Shown: positions 34,669-44,238, numbered from the stretch's first letter. The stretch is DNA of 64,000 nucleotides from Halopseudomonas bauzanensis (GCF_900114735.1 NZ_FOUA01000001.1:1314278-1378277); one strand, 5' to 3'. Notes: generated by a model not told the origin, from the sequence alone. A program made the numbers and translations.

Positions 34669-35610
34669 TTACTGGAGGAGCCCGAGAAAACCGGAAATCG
34701 TCAGCAATGAGACCACCGTGGAGATCAGAATGACACTGGAGGTCACCGCACCATCGCGCCGGTAAAGCTGCGCTGCCATGAAGGGGCCAGTACCGGTAGG
34801 TAGCGCAGCCAGCAATACCGCGCTGTGCACCAGCACCGCGGATAGCCCAAAGATCTGGGCAGCGAGCCACCAGGTCACCAGCGGCTGCAGCACCAGCTTG
34901 AGCCCGACCAGCAACGCCACGGTACCGGCAACGCGTTGCGGGCGAGGCCGATCCTCTGCCAGAAACAGTCCCAGCGCCACCAGCGCACAGGGCGATGCCG
35001 CAGCGCCCAATAACTGCAGAAAATCATTCATGGGGGCCGGAAGACGCAGGCCGAGCAGCAATACCAGCAGCCCAAGAGCCGGCGCGACCAGCAAAGGGTT
35101 GCGCAGCAGTTGCAATCCCACCGTGCCCAACATCGGCCCGGACGCCGAGCTGGCGCTGCGCTGCAGCGCCAGCTCGAGCATGATCAGTGCCACGGCAAAT
35201 AAAATACAGACGGTGATGACGGTGGCGATCATCGCCGGTATCAGCGAGTCCCGACCCAGAATCGCCAGTAGCAATGGAATACCCAGAAAGCCGGTATTGG
35301 CATAAGCGGCGTTCAGTCCATCAATAGCCGAATCGACCAGCGGTCTGCGCCGAATCAGCTGCACCACAACCGCGCCGATGAAGACCACCGCCACCCCCAG
35401 GCCGAATGCGCCGATAAAGCCGGGCTGCCAGAGCACCTGCCATTCGGCGTTGGCAACCACCTCGAACAAGAGCGCCGGCAGGGCCAGATAGATGACGAAA
35501 CGGGTCAGCTCGCTCGCCGCATGGGGACCGAGCACCCCGGCTCGGCGCACCAGCCAGCCGGTCAGGATCAGAGCGAAGACCGGCAAGGTGACGGATAGGA
35601 CGGAGAGCAT
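34669..35610 (-). CDS. AEC (auxin efflux carrier) family transporter
   Basis: A 313-residue membrane protein with about ten helices: VTLPVFALILTGWLVRRAGV, FVIYLALPALLFEVVANAEW, IDGLNAAYANTGFLGIPLLL (the conserved NTGF/GIP motif) and VLVHSAVLLAALPTGTGPFM. Bacterial AEC proteins export or import malate, lactate or related organic acids; the substrate cannot be told. It is divergent from the DUF294 gene with a 130-bp control region. Confidence 0.9.
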   Translation of the reverse strand: MLSVLSVTLPVFALILTGWLVRRAGVLGPHAASELTRFVIYLALPALLFEVVANAEWQVLWQPGFIGAFGLGVAVVFIGAVVVQLIRRRPLVDSAIDGLNAAYANTGFLGIPLLLAILGRDSLIPAMIATVITVCILFAVALIMLELALQRSASSASGPMLGTVGLQLLRNPLLVAPALGLLVLLLGLRLPAPMNDFLQLLGAAASPCALVALGLFLAEDRPRPQRVAGTVALLVGLKLVLQPLVTWWLAAQIFGLSAVLVHSAVLLAALPTGTGPFMAAQLYRRDGAVTSSVILISTVVSLLTISGFLGLLQ

Positions 35611-35742
35611 CGCGTAGATCCATTTTGCGCAAAAGACGCCAGTTTAGGGACAGACCCTTCGCATTCCAACAAGGGCTTCACCTAGCGCATCTGCACCGCA
35701 CAGGTATTACACTGTCCCGTAAGGCCACCGCTGGAAACTGCC

Positions 35743-37629
35743 ATGCAAGTTGAACTGATCGAAATACGTGACCATCTGAGTCGCTTCGCCCCCTTCGATG
35801 AATTGCCCGAAGAGACACTGGACGAGACTGCCAGCCAGGTGCAGGTGCAGTATTACAAGGCCGGCACGCTGATTCTCGAGGCCGGTCAGGACATCACCGA
35901 TCTGCATTACATCCGCAGCGGTGCGGTGGAGATACTGCGGCGCAACGGTGAGCTGTTCAACCGGCTGGGCGAGGGGGACATTTTCGGCCAGGCCAGCCTG
36001 CGCCGCGACAGCCGAGTGCGGTTCCCGGCGCGGGCGCTTGAAGATACCTTGATCTACTTCATCCCCGGGGTGCTCTTCAGCCAGTTGAACGAAAGCTTCG
36101 ACAATTTCGCCGACTTCGTCGATACCGAAGGGTCCGGTCGTTTACGGTCCGCGATCGAGCTTCAGGGCCGGGCCAACGAGTTGATGAAGGTCCGGGTCAA
36201 CAAGCTGATCAGCCGACCACCGGTGATGCTGGATGCACAAGCGAGCGTGCACCAGGCAGCGACGGTGATGACCGACCAGAGCGTATCGGCCTTGCTGATT
36301 ACCGAACCGATGGCGGATGATCCCCAACAGCGGCGCGTGGTCGGCATCATCACTGATCGCGACTTCCGCACTCGCGTGGTATCCGAGGCGTTGCCGCCGG
36401 AGACGCCACTGCAGCACATCATGTCGGCCGACCCGATTACCCTGCAATCCAACGACTCGGTATTCGAGGCGATCCTGTGCATGCTGCGGCACAATATCCA
36501 TCACCTGCCGATCCTCAACCGGCGCCGCCCGGTGGGCCTGATCAACCTGGCCGATGTGATCCGCTATCAGTCCCAGAGCAGTCTGTATCTGGTCAATGAC
36601 ATCTTCAACCGCCAGTCCATCGCCGAGCTACAGGGGCTAGTACCCGATGTGCGCGCCACCTTCGTGCGCATGGTCGAAGATGATGCCAGTGCGCATATGA
36701 TCGGCAGCGCCATGTCCAGCATCGGTCGCAGCTTCATCCAGCGGCTGGTGGATCTGGCCGAGGCGCAGTTGGGCCCGCCGCCAGTCCCGTACTGCTTCAT
36801 GGTGATGGGCTCGATGGCGCGGGATGAACAACTGATAGTGACCGACCAGGACAATGCCCTGGTGCTCGATGACCGCTTCGACCCAGCCGAACACGATGAC
36901 TATTTCCTGCGGCTGGCAACCTTTGTCAGCGACGGCCTGGCCGCCTGCGGCTACACCTACTGCAAGGGTGACATCATGGCTACCAACCAGCGCTGGCGGC
37001 AGCCACTGGCGGTATGGAAGAACTATTTCAATGACTGGATCGAGCGCCCCAATCCCCAGACCCTGCTCAACAGCAATATCTTCTTCGATCTGGAAGCGGT
37101 CAGTGGTCAGACGGACTTTGTCGAACAGCTGCATGAGCTGATCGCTACCCGGGCCAGCGGCAATCAGCGCTTTCTCGCGCTACTGGCGCGCAACTCGTTG
37201 AACCGCACACCACCACTGGGCATCTTCCGCACCTTCGTCATGGAGCAGGATGGCCGGCAGAAGAACATCATCAACATCAAGGGCCGCGGTACCGCCCCGT
37301 TGACTGATCTGATCCGGGTGCACGCGCTCGCCTGCGGCTCCACCGCCCAAAGCTCGGTCGACCGGCTGGACGATATTGCCAAGACCCGCCTGATGCCCCC
37401 CGAATCAGTGGACCGGCTGCGCTACGCTCTGGAGTTCCTGTCGCTTGCGCGCATCCGTCACCAGGCGCTGGATATTCGCGAGAAGCGCGAGCCGGACAAT
37501 TACATCGAGCCGGAGAACGTTTCGGCAGCAGAACGGCACGGACTGAAGGATGCTTTCCAGATCCTCAGCAATGCGCAGAAATTCCTGCGCTATCGCTATC
37601 CCCATACCACAGGTGATGGCAGACCATGA
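35743..37629 (+). CDS. cNMP-binding / CBS / DUF294 putative nucleotidyltransferase
   Basis: A 628-residue soluble signalling-type protein. The N-terminal cNMP-binding fold (about residues 10-120) has YYKAGTLILEAGQDITDLHY and GEGDIFGQASLRRDSRVRFP. A CBS pair (about residues 155-285) has SRPPVMLDAQASVHQAATVM and HNIHHLPILNRRRPVGLINL. The DUF294 nucleotidyltransferase-like domain has FMVMGSMARDEQLIVTDQDN (G-S-x-A-R-x-E/D-Q, about residues 354-373) with Asp residues for metal, and the C-terminal DUF294_C helical domain. Homologues often sit beside acetate permease and two-component genes; here the stop overlaps the start of a DnaQ-type exonuclease (ATGA), so the two are translationally coupled. 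The reaction is unknown. Confidence 0.92.
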   Translation: MQVELIEIRDHLSRFAPFDELPEETLDETASQVQVQYYKAGTLILEAGQDITDLHYIRSGAVEILRRNGELFNRLGEGDIFGQASLRRDSRVRFPARALEDTLIYFIPGVLFSQLNESFDNFADFVDTEGSGRLRSAIELQGRANELMKVRVNKLISRPPVMLDAQASVHQAATVMTDQSVSALLITEPMADDPQQRRVVGIITDRDFRTRVVSEALPPETPLQHIMSADPITLQSNDSVFEAILCMLRHNIHHLPILNRRRPVGLINLADVIRYQSQSSLYLVNDIFNRQSIAELQGLVPDVRATFVRMVEDDASAHMIGSAMSSIGRSFIQRLVDLAEAQLGPPPVPYCFMVMGSMARDEQLIVTDQDNALVLDDRFDPAEHDDYFLRLATFVSDGLAACGYTYCKGDIMATNQRWRQPLAVWKNYFNDWIERPNPQTLLNSNIFFDLEAVSGQTDFVEQLHELIATRASGNQRFLALLARNSLNRTPPLGIFRTFVMEQDGRQKNIINIKGRGTAPLTDLIRVHALACGSTAQSSVDRLDDIAKTRLMPPESVDRLRYALEFLSLARIRHQALDIREKREPDNYIEPENVSAAERHGLKDAFQILSNAQKFLRYRYPHTTGDGRP

Positions 37630-38342
37630 AGCCAACCGTAGCCAACCACGCGAGTGACTGGCCAGCCTATCTGGCCAATATGGCCGCCAGTACCCGGCAG
37701 CCCTCCCTGCAGCGTTTCTATAAAGCCGAATGGCCCGCAGCGGATACGCCCCTGAGCGAGGTTGAGTTCATCGCGCTGGATATCGAGACCACTGGTCTCA
37801 ATCCCAAGCGCCACTCGATCCTGAGCATCGGCGCCGTCCCTTTCACTCTGGGCCGTATCCGCAGCAACCAGGCCTGGCAGCAACTGGTGCGGCCCCATAG
37901 CGACTTGATTCCGGAGTCGGTGGTATTCCATCGCATCACTCACTCGGACATCCGGCAGGCGCCGCGCTTTGCGCAGATCATGGACAGTCTGGTAGATCAG
38001 TTGGCAGGCAGGGTGGCGGTAGTGCACTACCGCAATATCGAGCGCAACTTCATCGATCAGGCGGTACGCCAGGCATTCGGCGAAAGCCTGTTGTTTCCCA
38101 TGGTCGATACCATGCAGATCGAGGCCGACCTGCATCCGCAGCGCCAGCCCGGCTGGCTGCTACGGCTGCTGGGCAGAAAGCCGCTTTCCATTCGTTTGGC
38201 CGACAGCCGTACCCGCTACAACCTGCCGCTGTATCAGGCGCATCATGCGCTGACTGACGCCCTGGGCACCGCCGAATTGCTGCAGGCGCAGGTGGCGACA
38301 CACCTCTCGCCACGGCAACACCTGGGTGACCTGTGGTGCTGA
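37626..38342 (+). CDS. 3'-5' exonuclease, DnaQ-like (DEDDh)
   Basis: A 238-residue exonuclease: FIALDIETTGLNPKRHSILS (ExoI with DxE, about residues 48-67), VFHRITHSDIRQAPRFAQI, VAVVHYRNIERNFIDQAVRQ (ExoII) and AHHALTDALGTAELLQAQV (ExoIII with the His and Asp). These proteins trim single-stranded nucleic acids or nucleotides; homologues paired with DUF294 proteins have no assigned role. Translationally coupled to the DUF294 gene. Confidence 0.9.
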   Translation: MKPTVANHASDWPAYLANMAASTRQPSLQRFYKAEWPAADTPLSEVEFIALDIETTGLNPKRHSILSIGAVPFTLGRIRSNQAWQQLVRPHSDLIPESVVFHRITHSDIRQAPRFAQIMDSLVDQLAGRVAVVHYRNIERNFIDQAVRQAFGESLLFPMVDTMQIEADLHPQRQPGWLLRLLGRKPLSIRLADSRTRYNLPLYQAHHALTDALGTAELLQAQVATHLSPRQHLGDLWC

Positions 38343-38346
38343 GCCG

Positions 38347-40014
38347 CTAGCGCGGCTCGCTCATCAACCCCTTCACCATCGCCACACATCCGGCCAGCAA
38401 TACCACAGTGAACGGCAGGCCGGTGGATACGGCCATGGCCTGCAGCGCTACCAACCCCCCGCCGATCAGCAGCGCAATGGCCAGCACGCCTTCGACCACC
38501 GCCCAGAATATCCGCTGGGATACCGGCGCATTGATCTTGCCACCAGCGGTGATGGCATCAATCACCAGCGAACCCGAGTCCGAGGAGGTGATGAAGAACA
38601 TGATGACCAGAACGATGCCGAAGAACGAGGTAATGGCCGACAACGGCAACTCGCCCAACATGGTGAACAACTGTAGCTCCAAGACCGCATCCTGAGCCCC
38701 GGTGAAGTTATCAGTCAGCACCTGATCGATGGCCACCCCACCGAAGGATGTCATCCACAATACCGAGAACAGCGATGGCACCAACAGCACCGCAATGAGG
38801 AACTCCCGCACGCTGCGCCCACGACTGACCCGTGCAATGAACATACCGACGAAGGGCGACCAGCTGATCCACCATGCCCAGTAGAACCCGGTCCAGCCCT
38901 GACTGAAGTTGGCGTCATCCCGGCCAATGGGATTGGACAGGGCCGGCAGATAGCTGACATAGGCGCCCAGGTTCTCGAAGAAACCTTTGAAGATATCCAG
39001 CGTGGGCCCAAAGGCAATGACAAAGAACAACAACAGCACCGCCAGCAGCAGGTTGATCTTGGATAGCTGCTGAACGCCCTTGTCGACCCCGGCCATCACC
39101 GACCACAGCGCGACAATGGTGATGGAGATGATCAGCAACACCATGGTCAGGTTGCCGTTCGGAATGCCAAATAGATGCTCCATTCCCGCGCTGGCCTGCT
39201 GTGCGCCCAGGCCCAGCGAGGTGACCAAGCCGAACATGGTGGCAAATACCGCAAGCACATCGATCACATGCCCTGGCCAGCCCCAGATGCGCTCACCCAG
39301 CAACGGGTAGAAGATCGAACGCACGCTCAGCGGCAGGCCTTTGTTGAATGAGAAGATCGCCAGCGACAGTGCAACGATGGCGTAGATGGCCCAGGGATGC
39401 AGTCCCCAGTGGAAGATAGTCGCGGCCATACCCAGGCGTACCGCTTCCTCGGCATTGCCTGCAGCACCGCCCAATGGCGCCCAGTCAGTGCGCACACCAT
39501 CGTCGCCAACCACGACACCATCGAGTGCCGCGGTAAAGTGCGACATGGGCTCGGCTACGCCATAGAACATCAACCCGATACCCATCCCGGCGGCGAACAG
39601 CATCGAAAACCAGCCCAGGTAGCTGTAGTCCGGCGTTGCGTCCCGCCCACCGATACGTACCTTGCCCAACGGCGAAACGATCAATGCCACACACAAAAGG
39701 ACAAAAATATTCGCGGCACTGATGAAGAACCACGTCATATTGCTGGTCAACCAGCCGCGCAGGCCGGTGAAGACCTCCGCCGCCTGCTCTTGTAATGCCA
39801 GGGTCAACAGCACGAACAACAGAATGGTCCCTGCCGATATCAGAAAGACCTTACTGTGTATATCGAGGTCGATGGTCAACTTGCCGGCAAAGTTATCCTG
39901 GCCAACCACATAGTCCGTATCGATCAGATTGGCGTCGCCGGAAGGCGCCGGAATACCGTCTTCACTGGGGTTGATATCATTGGGGTCGGTTTCATTCGTG
40001 GGCTGGGTTCCCAT
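38347..40014 (-). CDS. BCCT family betaine/choline/carnitine transporter
   Basis: A 555-residue 12-helix BCCT transporter. Hydrophilic N-terminus (about 45 residues), then membrane segments including FLISAGTILLFVLLTLAL, the family motif LGWFSMLFAAGMGIGLMFYG (about residues 133-152), HWGLHPWAIYAIVALSLAIF with the Trp box of the substrate site, FYWAWWISWSPFVGMFIARV and VLWMTSFGGVAIDQVL. It imports a quaternary ammonium compatible solute such as betaine or choline with Na+ or H+. AAGGAG precedes the ATG. It stands alone. Confidence 0.93.
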   Translation of the reverse strand: MGTQPTNETDPNDINPSEDGIPAPSGDANLIDTDYVVGQDNFAGKLTIDLDIHSKVFLISAGTILLFVLLTLALQEQAAEVFTGLRGWLTSNMTWFFISAANIFVLLCVALIVSPLGKVRIGGRDATPDYSYLGWFSMLFAAGMGIGLMFYGVAEPMSHFTAALDGVVVGDDGVRTDWAPLGGAAGNAEEAVRLGMAATIFHWGLHPWAIYAIVALSLAIFSFNKGLPLSVRSIFYPLLGERIWGWPGHVIDVLAVFATMFGLVTSLGLGAQQASAGMEHLFGIPNGNLTMVLLIISITIVALWSVMAGVDKGVQQLSKINLLLAVLLLFFVIAFGPTLDIFKGFFENLGAYVSYLPALSNPIGRDDANFSQGWTGFYWAWWISWSPFVGMFIARVSRGRSVREFLIAVLLVPSLFSVLWMTSFGGVAIDQVLTDNFTGAQDAVLELQLFTMLGELPLSAITSFFGIVLVIMFFITSSDSGSLVIDAITAGGKINAPVSQRIFWAVVEGVLAIALLIGGGLVALQAMAVSTGLPFTVVLLAGCVAMVKGLMSEPR

Positions 40015-40186
40015 GGAATTACTCCTTGCATGTCGTATTCAGCAGCACACTGAAGAGCGGCAAAAAAGATCTTGCCGGAAGATGCCCGCAGGCATAGATA
40101 CGCTGACTCAGGCTTAACCTTAGTCGCTTAGATGAAAGTCTGCTGCCAATGATAACCCAACGGCGGCCGCCAAAGAACCGCTTCGC

Positions 40187-40909
40187 CTATACCTCTCCTT
40201 CCGGCAAGCACAACGCACCCACCGCCTGTAGGAAGGCAGCACCGGTAAACAGCATCATGATCTGTTCTTCGACCAACCGGCGCAGCTGATCGCGGCGCTG
40301 TGGCTGAGCGATGTAATCCAGCGATTGAAAGAACAGGTTGAGACTGACCATCTCGGCTATCTGCCGCACCTGCATCGGTGCGACCTGCTCGGAGACCAGT
40401 TTCAATTCGATGATATCCTGCGCCAGATCATCAGCGAACAGGCGCATCATGTTGCGTACTTCCCTGCGCAACAATTCCGACGGTCCATGCATTTCGCGCA
40501 TGGCCACCATCACCACTTCAGCATTCGCCAACACATAGTCGAGGAACAGGCGGACGGTTTCTGCGCAGACCAGCCGCCCCCGCCGCAACTCCAATTGCAC
40601 CTGATCAATCGCCGGGTTCTGCTGCCGTATCTGCCGTTCGGCACGGGCGGTGGCGTCGTGACGCAATATGCGTATGGGCCCACGCACCTGCTCGACGATA
40701 CTACGCAACAGCGTCAGACCCAGATCGTCCATTTCACGGAAGTGGCGATAGAAGGTGTTTGGGTTCAGACCCGCTTCCCGAGCCAGTTCCCGCAAACCCA
40801 GACTATTGAGTGTGCGCCCATCCGCCGCCAGACGCAGGGCAGCATCCAATAAGGCTTGTTTGCCTGGCGAATAGGCGGGAGTTGCCGAGTGTTTTGTCAT
40901 ATCTTCCAT
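40187..40909 (-). CDS. TetR-family regulator, FabR-like
   Basis: A 240-residue regulator. The DNA-binding domain TLNSLGLRELAREAGLNPNT-FYRHFREMDDLGLTLL (about residues 34-69) closely follows FabR of E. coli, which represses unsaturated fatty acid synthesis genes. The C-terminal ligand domain is helical (ELLRREVRNMMRLFADDLAQ). Start could be 40909 or 40900; neither site is decisive. It follows the short MvaT-like gene by 30 bp on the same strand, so the two probably share a promoter. Confidence 0.85.
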   Translation of the reverse strand: MEDMTKHSATPAYSPGKQALLDAALRLAADGRTLNSLGLRELAREAGLNPNTFYRHFREMDDLGLTLLRSIVEQVRGPIRILRHDATARAERQIRQQNPAIDQVQLELRRGRLVCAETVRLFLDYVLANAEVVMVAMREMHGPSELLRREVRNMMRLFADDLAQDIIELKLVSEQVAPMQVRQIAEMVSLNLFFQSLDYIAQPQRRDQLRRLVEEQIMMLFTGAAFLQAVGALCLPEGEV

Positions 40910-40939
40910 GATTACGCTGTATTACCGCGCATTGCGTGT

Positions 40940-41137
40940 TCAGTGCGCTTGGGGGGCGGACTCGATGATTGCCAGTACATCCGTTGCGGACAGGCGATAG
41001 GTTTTCATCAGGGTCTTGAGTTCATCGCTGAACGCCTGTTCTTCACAAATGTGTTCTGCTTCTTTCTTGGCTTCAAGTTGCGCCAGACTTTCCGCCAGTT
41101 TGCGTTCGATTTCCCGAAACGTCGCGTTCTTGCTCAT
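40940..41137 (-). CDS. Stand-alone MvaT/MvaU-type oligomerisation domain protein (65 aa)
   Basis: A 65-residue protein: MSKNATFREIERKLAESLAQ, LEAKKEAEHICEEQ, AFSDELKTLMKTYRLSATDV and LAIIESAPQAH. This aligns end to end with the coiled-coil oligomerisation region of MvaT/MvaU (pattern MSKLAEFRxxExxLxEQLAxLEALK ... FExKLxxLMxEYxxSLRDVIALLD), the Pseudomonas H-NS-like silencers of foreign DNA. The linker and C-terminal AT-hook-like DNA-binding domain (about 55 residues) are absent, and no continuation is found downstream, where the TetR gene starts after 30 bp. It could bind full-length MvaT and modulate silencing, like truncated H-NS proteins. This is inference. Confidence 0.75.
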   Translation of the reverse strand: MSKNATFREIERKLAESLAQLEAKKEAEHICEEQAFSDELKTLMKTYRLSATDVLAIIESAPQAH

Positions 41138-41533
41138 AGTTAACCTATCAGGAAGTTAAGTTCAGCCCTGTCGCTTGCCGAGCGGCAGCAAATGGACGAT
41201 GCCGCTGTCAGCGGCTAGCCTTGAGTCATGCAGGTCAATGCTTGCGGGAAAAACCTACCGATCATGGAGGCAGATGCCCTGACCAGAAGTTATCCCTTTG
41301 ACTCCGTGCCCAACGACAGATGGAATTGGCGAAGCGGCTGTCGTTTGATCGACATTGTCTGAGAAAACCTGCCATGGAGGCGGCAGACAACACGACCGAA
41401 TGAGTCCCGGGCGAGACACCCGGAGCGGAGCCAATGGATTCTATCACGCTGAACCTGGTCTGAGACCACCCCTTGGATATGCGGTGCCAAGATCGAGCAG
41501 AACATTACCCAATGGCCGGACGCGGAGTTGTAC
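41138..41533. other. Intergenic stretch, no gene seen
   Basis: About 395 bp between divergent mvaT-like and amidoligase genes. Short open frames on the minus strand are not convincing. It presumably holds both promoters; no clear operator or hairpin stands out. Confidence 0.5.
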
Positions 41534-42535
41534 ATGACCCATTGCCCACCATCGCTCGCCTTACCGGCACGCATCCATACCGGCACCGGCGAGCTGCGCC
41601 GCGTCGGTGTGGAACTGGAAATGAGCGGACTGGATATCGACCGGCTGGCCACCATCTGCAGCCGCTATCTGCAACTGCCCAGCCAGGCCACCAGCCGCTA
41701 TGAGCGCACCCTGCGAGGCGACCCGGCCGGCGACTGGCGAGTCGAACTGGATTTCACCCTGCTGCGGGAGATGGGCCGCGAACAACGTGCGGAAAACGGC
41801 CTGGGGGATGAACTGCGTACCTCGGTGGAAGAGCTGCTCAAATGGGTCACCAACGATGTCGTGCCGTTGGAACTGATCAGCCCACCCTTGCCCATGAACC
41901 GTCTGGGTGAGATCGAAGGGCTGATCGATCTGCTGCGGATTGCCGGCGCACAGGGTACCTCCAGCAGCGTCATGAGCGCCTTCGGCATGCAATTCAACCT
42001 CGACCTGCCGGATCTGCAAACCGATACCATCACTGCCTATCTCAAAGCCTTCACCTGCCTGTATGACTGGCTGGCGCAACGCGCGCGAATGAACCTGACC
42101 CGCCGCCTGACGGCATTCGCCGGCCCGTTTCCACCGGCCTATGTCAAGCAACTGATCGACCCGCATTACTGGCCAGAGCAGACCCAGCTGATAGCTGATT
42201 ACCTGCTGGCCAACCCGACCCGTAACCGCGCTCTGGATATGCTTCCGCTGTTCAAGTACCTGAGTGCCGAGCAGGTTCAGGCGGCTACAGCCGATCCCTT
42301 GATCAAGGCTCGCCCTGCCCTGCATTACCGTCTGCCGGATAGCCTGATCGATCAACCCGGCTGGGGTCTCGGCGGCGCGTGGAATGACTGGTTGCAGGTG
42401 GAGGCACTGGCCGCAGACCGATCCCGTCTCGATGCCTGCTGCAGCGCCTATGGGCAGCACCTGGAACAGGGACTGGGCCGGTTACTGGATAGTTGGAAAG
42501 CACAGCTGGAGCGCCAATGGCTGAGCGGGATCTGA
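41534..42535 (+). CDS. Amidoligase family enzyme
   Basis: A 333-residue protein of the predicted COOH-NH2 ligase (amidoligase) family related to glutamine synthetase/gamma-glutamyl-cysteine ligases. The first strand HTGTGELRRVGVELEMSGLD (about residues 15-34) has the family GxExE-type motif (VGVELE). Metal/ATP features are WRVELDFTLLRE, VPLELISPPLPMNRLGEIEG (E-x-x-SPP) and SSVMSAFGMQFNLDLPDLQT, with the H/N-type strand QFNLD. Further HYWPEQTQLIADYLLANPTR. The GGAG before ATG 41534 fixes the start. The 3' end overlaps the next gene by 19 bp. It would join an amine to a carboxylate using ATP; substrates are unknown. Confidence 0.85.
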   Translation: MTHCPPSLALPARIHTGTGELRRVGVELEMSGLDIDRLATICSRYLQLPSQATSRYERTLRGDPAGDWRVELDFTLLREMGREQRAENGLGDELRTSVEELLKWVTNDVVPLELISPPLPMNRLGEIEGLIDLLRIAGAQGTSSSVMSAFGMQFNLDLPDLQTDTITAYLKAFTCLYDWLAQRARMNLTRRLTAFAGPFPPAYVKQLIDPHYWPEQTQLIADYLLANPTRNRALDMLPLFKYLSAEQVQAATADPLIKARPALHYRLPDSLIDQPGWGLGGAWNDWLQVEALAADRSRLDACCSAYGQHLEQGLGRLLDSWKAQLERQWLSGI

Positions 42536-43206
42536 ACAGGGCGCCGACCATTGCGGTAACCGGGCCATCGCGCGGTGCTTTCGGCCCGCGCTTTCTGGTA
42601 GCGTGCGCCATCCGCTGGTACGGCGGCAAACCGCTCCAGCTGCGCCCCGGCGACCCCTGGCGACAGCACCGCTATGATGGCGTGGTCATTACCGGCGGCC
42701 ACGATATCGATCCGGTGCTCTACACCGCCGAACCGGAAGTGGTACCCAAGTACGACCCCGAACGGGACGCGCTGGAAGCGGCAATCATTGATGATGCCCT
42801 CGCCCACCGGCTGCCATTGCTGGGCATTTGCCGGGGCGCCCAGTTGCTCAATGCACGCCGCGGTGGCAACCTCTATCAGGAGCTGCGCTCCCGGCGCCAT
42901 AAGACTTCCCACCGGCGCACCGTGCTGCCGCTCAAGACCTTGGATATCGTTCCCCATAGCCGCCTCGCTGACCTGCTCGGCACCGAACGGGCGCAGATCA
43001 ACAGCCTGCACAATCAGGCCATCAACCAGCTCGGCCAACAGCTGCAGGTCAGCGGCCGCGATCTAGATGGCATCATCCAGGCCATCGAAGACCCGGATCA
43101 CCCCTTCCTGCTCGGCGTACAATGGCACCCCGAATTTCTGCTGCCGATACGCCGCCAGCGACGGCTGTTTCAGGCGCTGATCGAGGCGGCAAGCAAGCGC
43201 GTATGA
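42517..43206 (+). CDS. Class I glutamine amidotransferase / gamma-glutamyl-gamma-aminobutyrate hydrolase-like peptidase C26
   Basis: A 229-residue class I GATase-fold hydrolase: RYDGVVITGGHDIDPVLYTA, the nucleophile elbow PLLGICRGAQLLNA (Cys about residue 106), INSLHNQAINQLG with a second conserved His, and LLGVQWHPEFLLP (His-x-Glu of the triad). Family members cleave gamma-glutamyl amides such as gamma-glutamyl-GABA or folyl-polyglutamate. Start at 42517 (GGAG upstream), inside the end of the amidoligase gene. Together they look like a ligase and hydrolase acting on one amide. Confidence 0.9.
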   Translation: MAERDLNRAPTIAVTGPSRGAFGPRFLVACAIRWYGGKPLQLRPGDPWRQHRYDGVVITGGHDIDPVLYTAEPEVVPKYDPERDALEAAIIDDALAHRLPLLGICRGAQLLNARRGGNLYQELRSRRHKTSHRRTVLPLKTLDIVPHSRLADLLGTERAQINSLHNQAINQLGQQLQVSGRDLDGIIQAIEDPDHPFLLGVQWHPEFLLPIRRQRRLFQALIEAASKRV

Positions 43207-43278
43207 TGCTACCGGTATCGCCAAACGGCAGGTCGCGCCATATCATGGTGGCCACTATGAAAAGGAGGCCGAACCGGC

Positions 43279-44238
43279 ATGTTGTTCAAGGAAAAACTGT
43301 TGTTGTCCAACTGCGATTCGGTCCGCGCTCTGGATGGCAACGAGCTGCGCAAACGCTTCCTTACCGGCCTGGCCTTTGCCGACGGCGTGGTGTTATCGCC
43401 CAATGCGCTGATCGATAATCTTGATGTCGCTCAGGTCATCGGCCAGACCAACGTCATCAAGTATCTGAACGAGGAAGGCAGCGGCAAGTTGGTGATCCGC
43501 GGATTCGGCATGACCCAGCATGCTGGTCTGTCGGAGTATTACCATGCCCTGCCCGGTAGCTTCATTCTATCCAGCTTGCCGGGCGCACCGCGCAAGGATG
43601 CGCTGGACAGATACCAGCAGCGCCTGATGCAGGACCGGGTAGACACACTTCAGAAAGCCCTGAATGAAGTCCGTCCGGCAACGGAGAGCCTGACGCTGGC
43701 ACGGGAAAGCTTGCGCAACGAAGTTTTCACCCGCCTGCAAGAGCCCGCCTGTGCTGAGCATTATTTCGAGAATGACGGCGATTACCAGTTATTCCTGTTG
43801 GGCGCATCCGACGTCATTTCCCGCTCAGAATGGTATGGCCACTCGCAAGCGTTTTTCCGTTCGCGGGGCTTGGCCGATTTCCCACGCTTTCGCGCGGAAA
43901 TTATCGATCCCGCCTACAATTCGTTGTTCGCCGTTGCCAATGAAGGCTTTCTACAGGACGACATCCGCTATCTGACCGGCATTCCCGAGGTTATCCTGGA
44001 TACCAGCATCGGCATCAAATCGCTGCGCCGGGAGATCGAGTTGATTCAATATCCATTGAAGGTGTTCGAGTTTATTTCCAGCTTCGGCGCAGGGGAAATC
44101 GTACGCTATCTGACCGACGAGGCTATCGGTTATATCGAAGACAAGATGGTCGACAGCGGCAAGAGCTATATGACCCGCAGGAACTGGTTCGGCATGTACC
44201 CCCGCATGCGCCGGTTCATGGGGCTGGAGATTAAATGA
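43279..44238 (+). CDS. Unknown protein in the amidoligase operon
   Basis: A 319-residue soluble protein I do not recognise. Stretches include RFLTGLAFADGVVLSPNALI, GQTNVIKYLNEEGSGKLVIR, DYQLFLLGASDVISRSEWYG and LTGIPEVILDTSIGIKSLRR. It has no membrane segment or signal peptide, a helical middle (about residues 110-160) and a Tyr/Arg-rich C-terminus YMTRRNWFGMYPRMRRFMGL. AAGGAGG lies 12 bases before the ATG. It is 72 bp after the GATase gene and overlaps the NUDIX gene (ATGA), so it is part of the operon. Confidence 0.75.
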   Translation: MLFKEKLLLSNCDSVRALDGNELRKRFLTGLAFADGVVLSPNALIDNLDVAQVIGQTNVIKYLNEEGSGKLVIRGFGMTQHAGLSEYYHALPGSFILSSLPGAPRKDALDRYQQRLMQDRVDTLQKALNEVRPATESLTLARESLRNEVFTRLQEPACAEHYFENDGDYQLFLLGASDVISRSEWYGHSQAFFRSRGLADFPRFRAEIIDPAYNSLFAVANEGFLQDDIRYLTGIPEVILDTSIGIKSLRREIELIQYPLKVFEFISSFGAGEIVRYLTDEAIGYIEDKMVDSGKSYMTRRNWFGMYPRMRRFMGLEIK

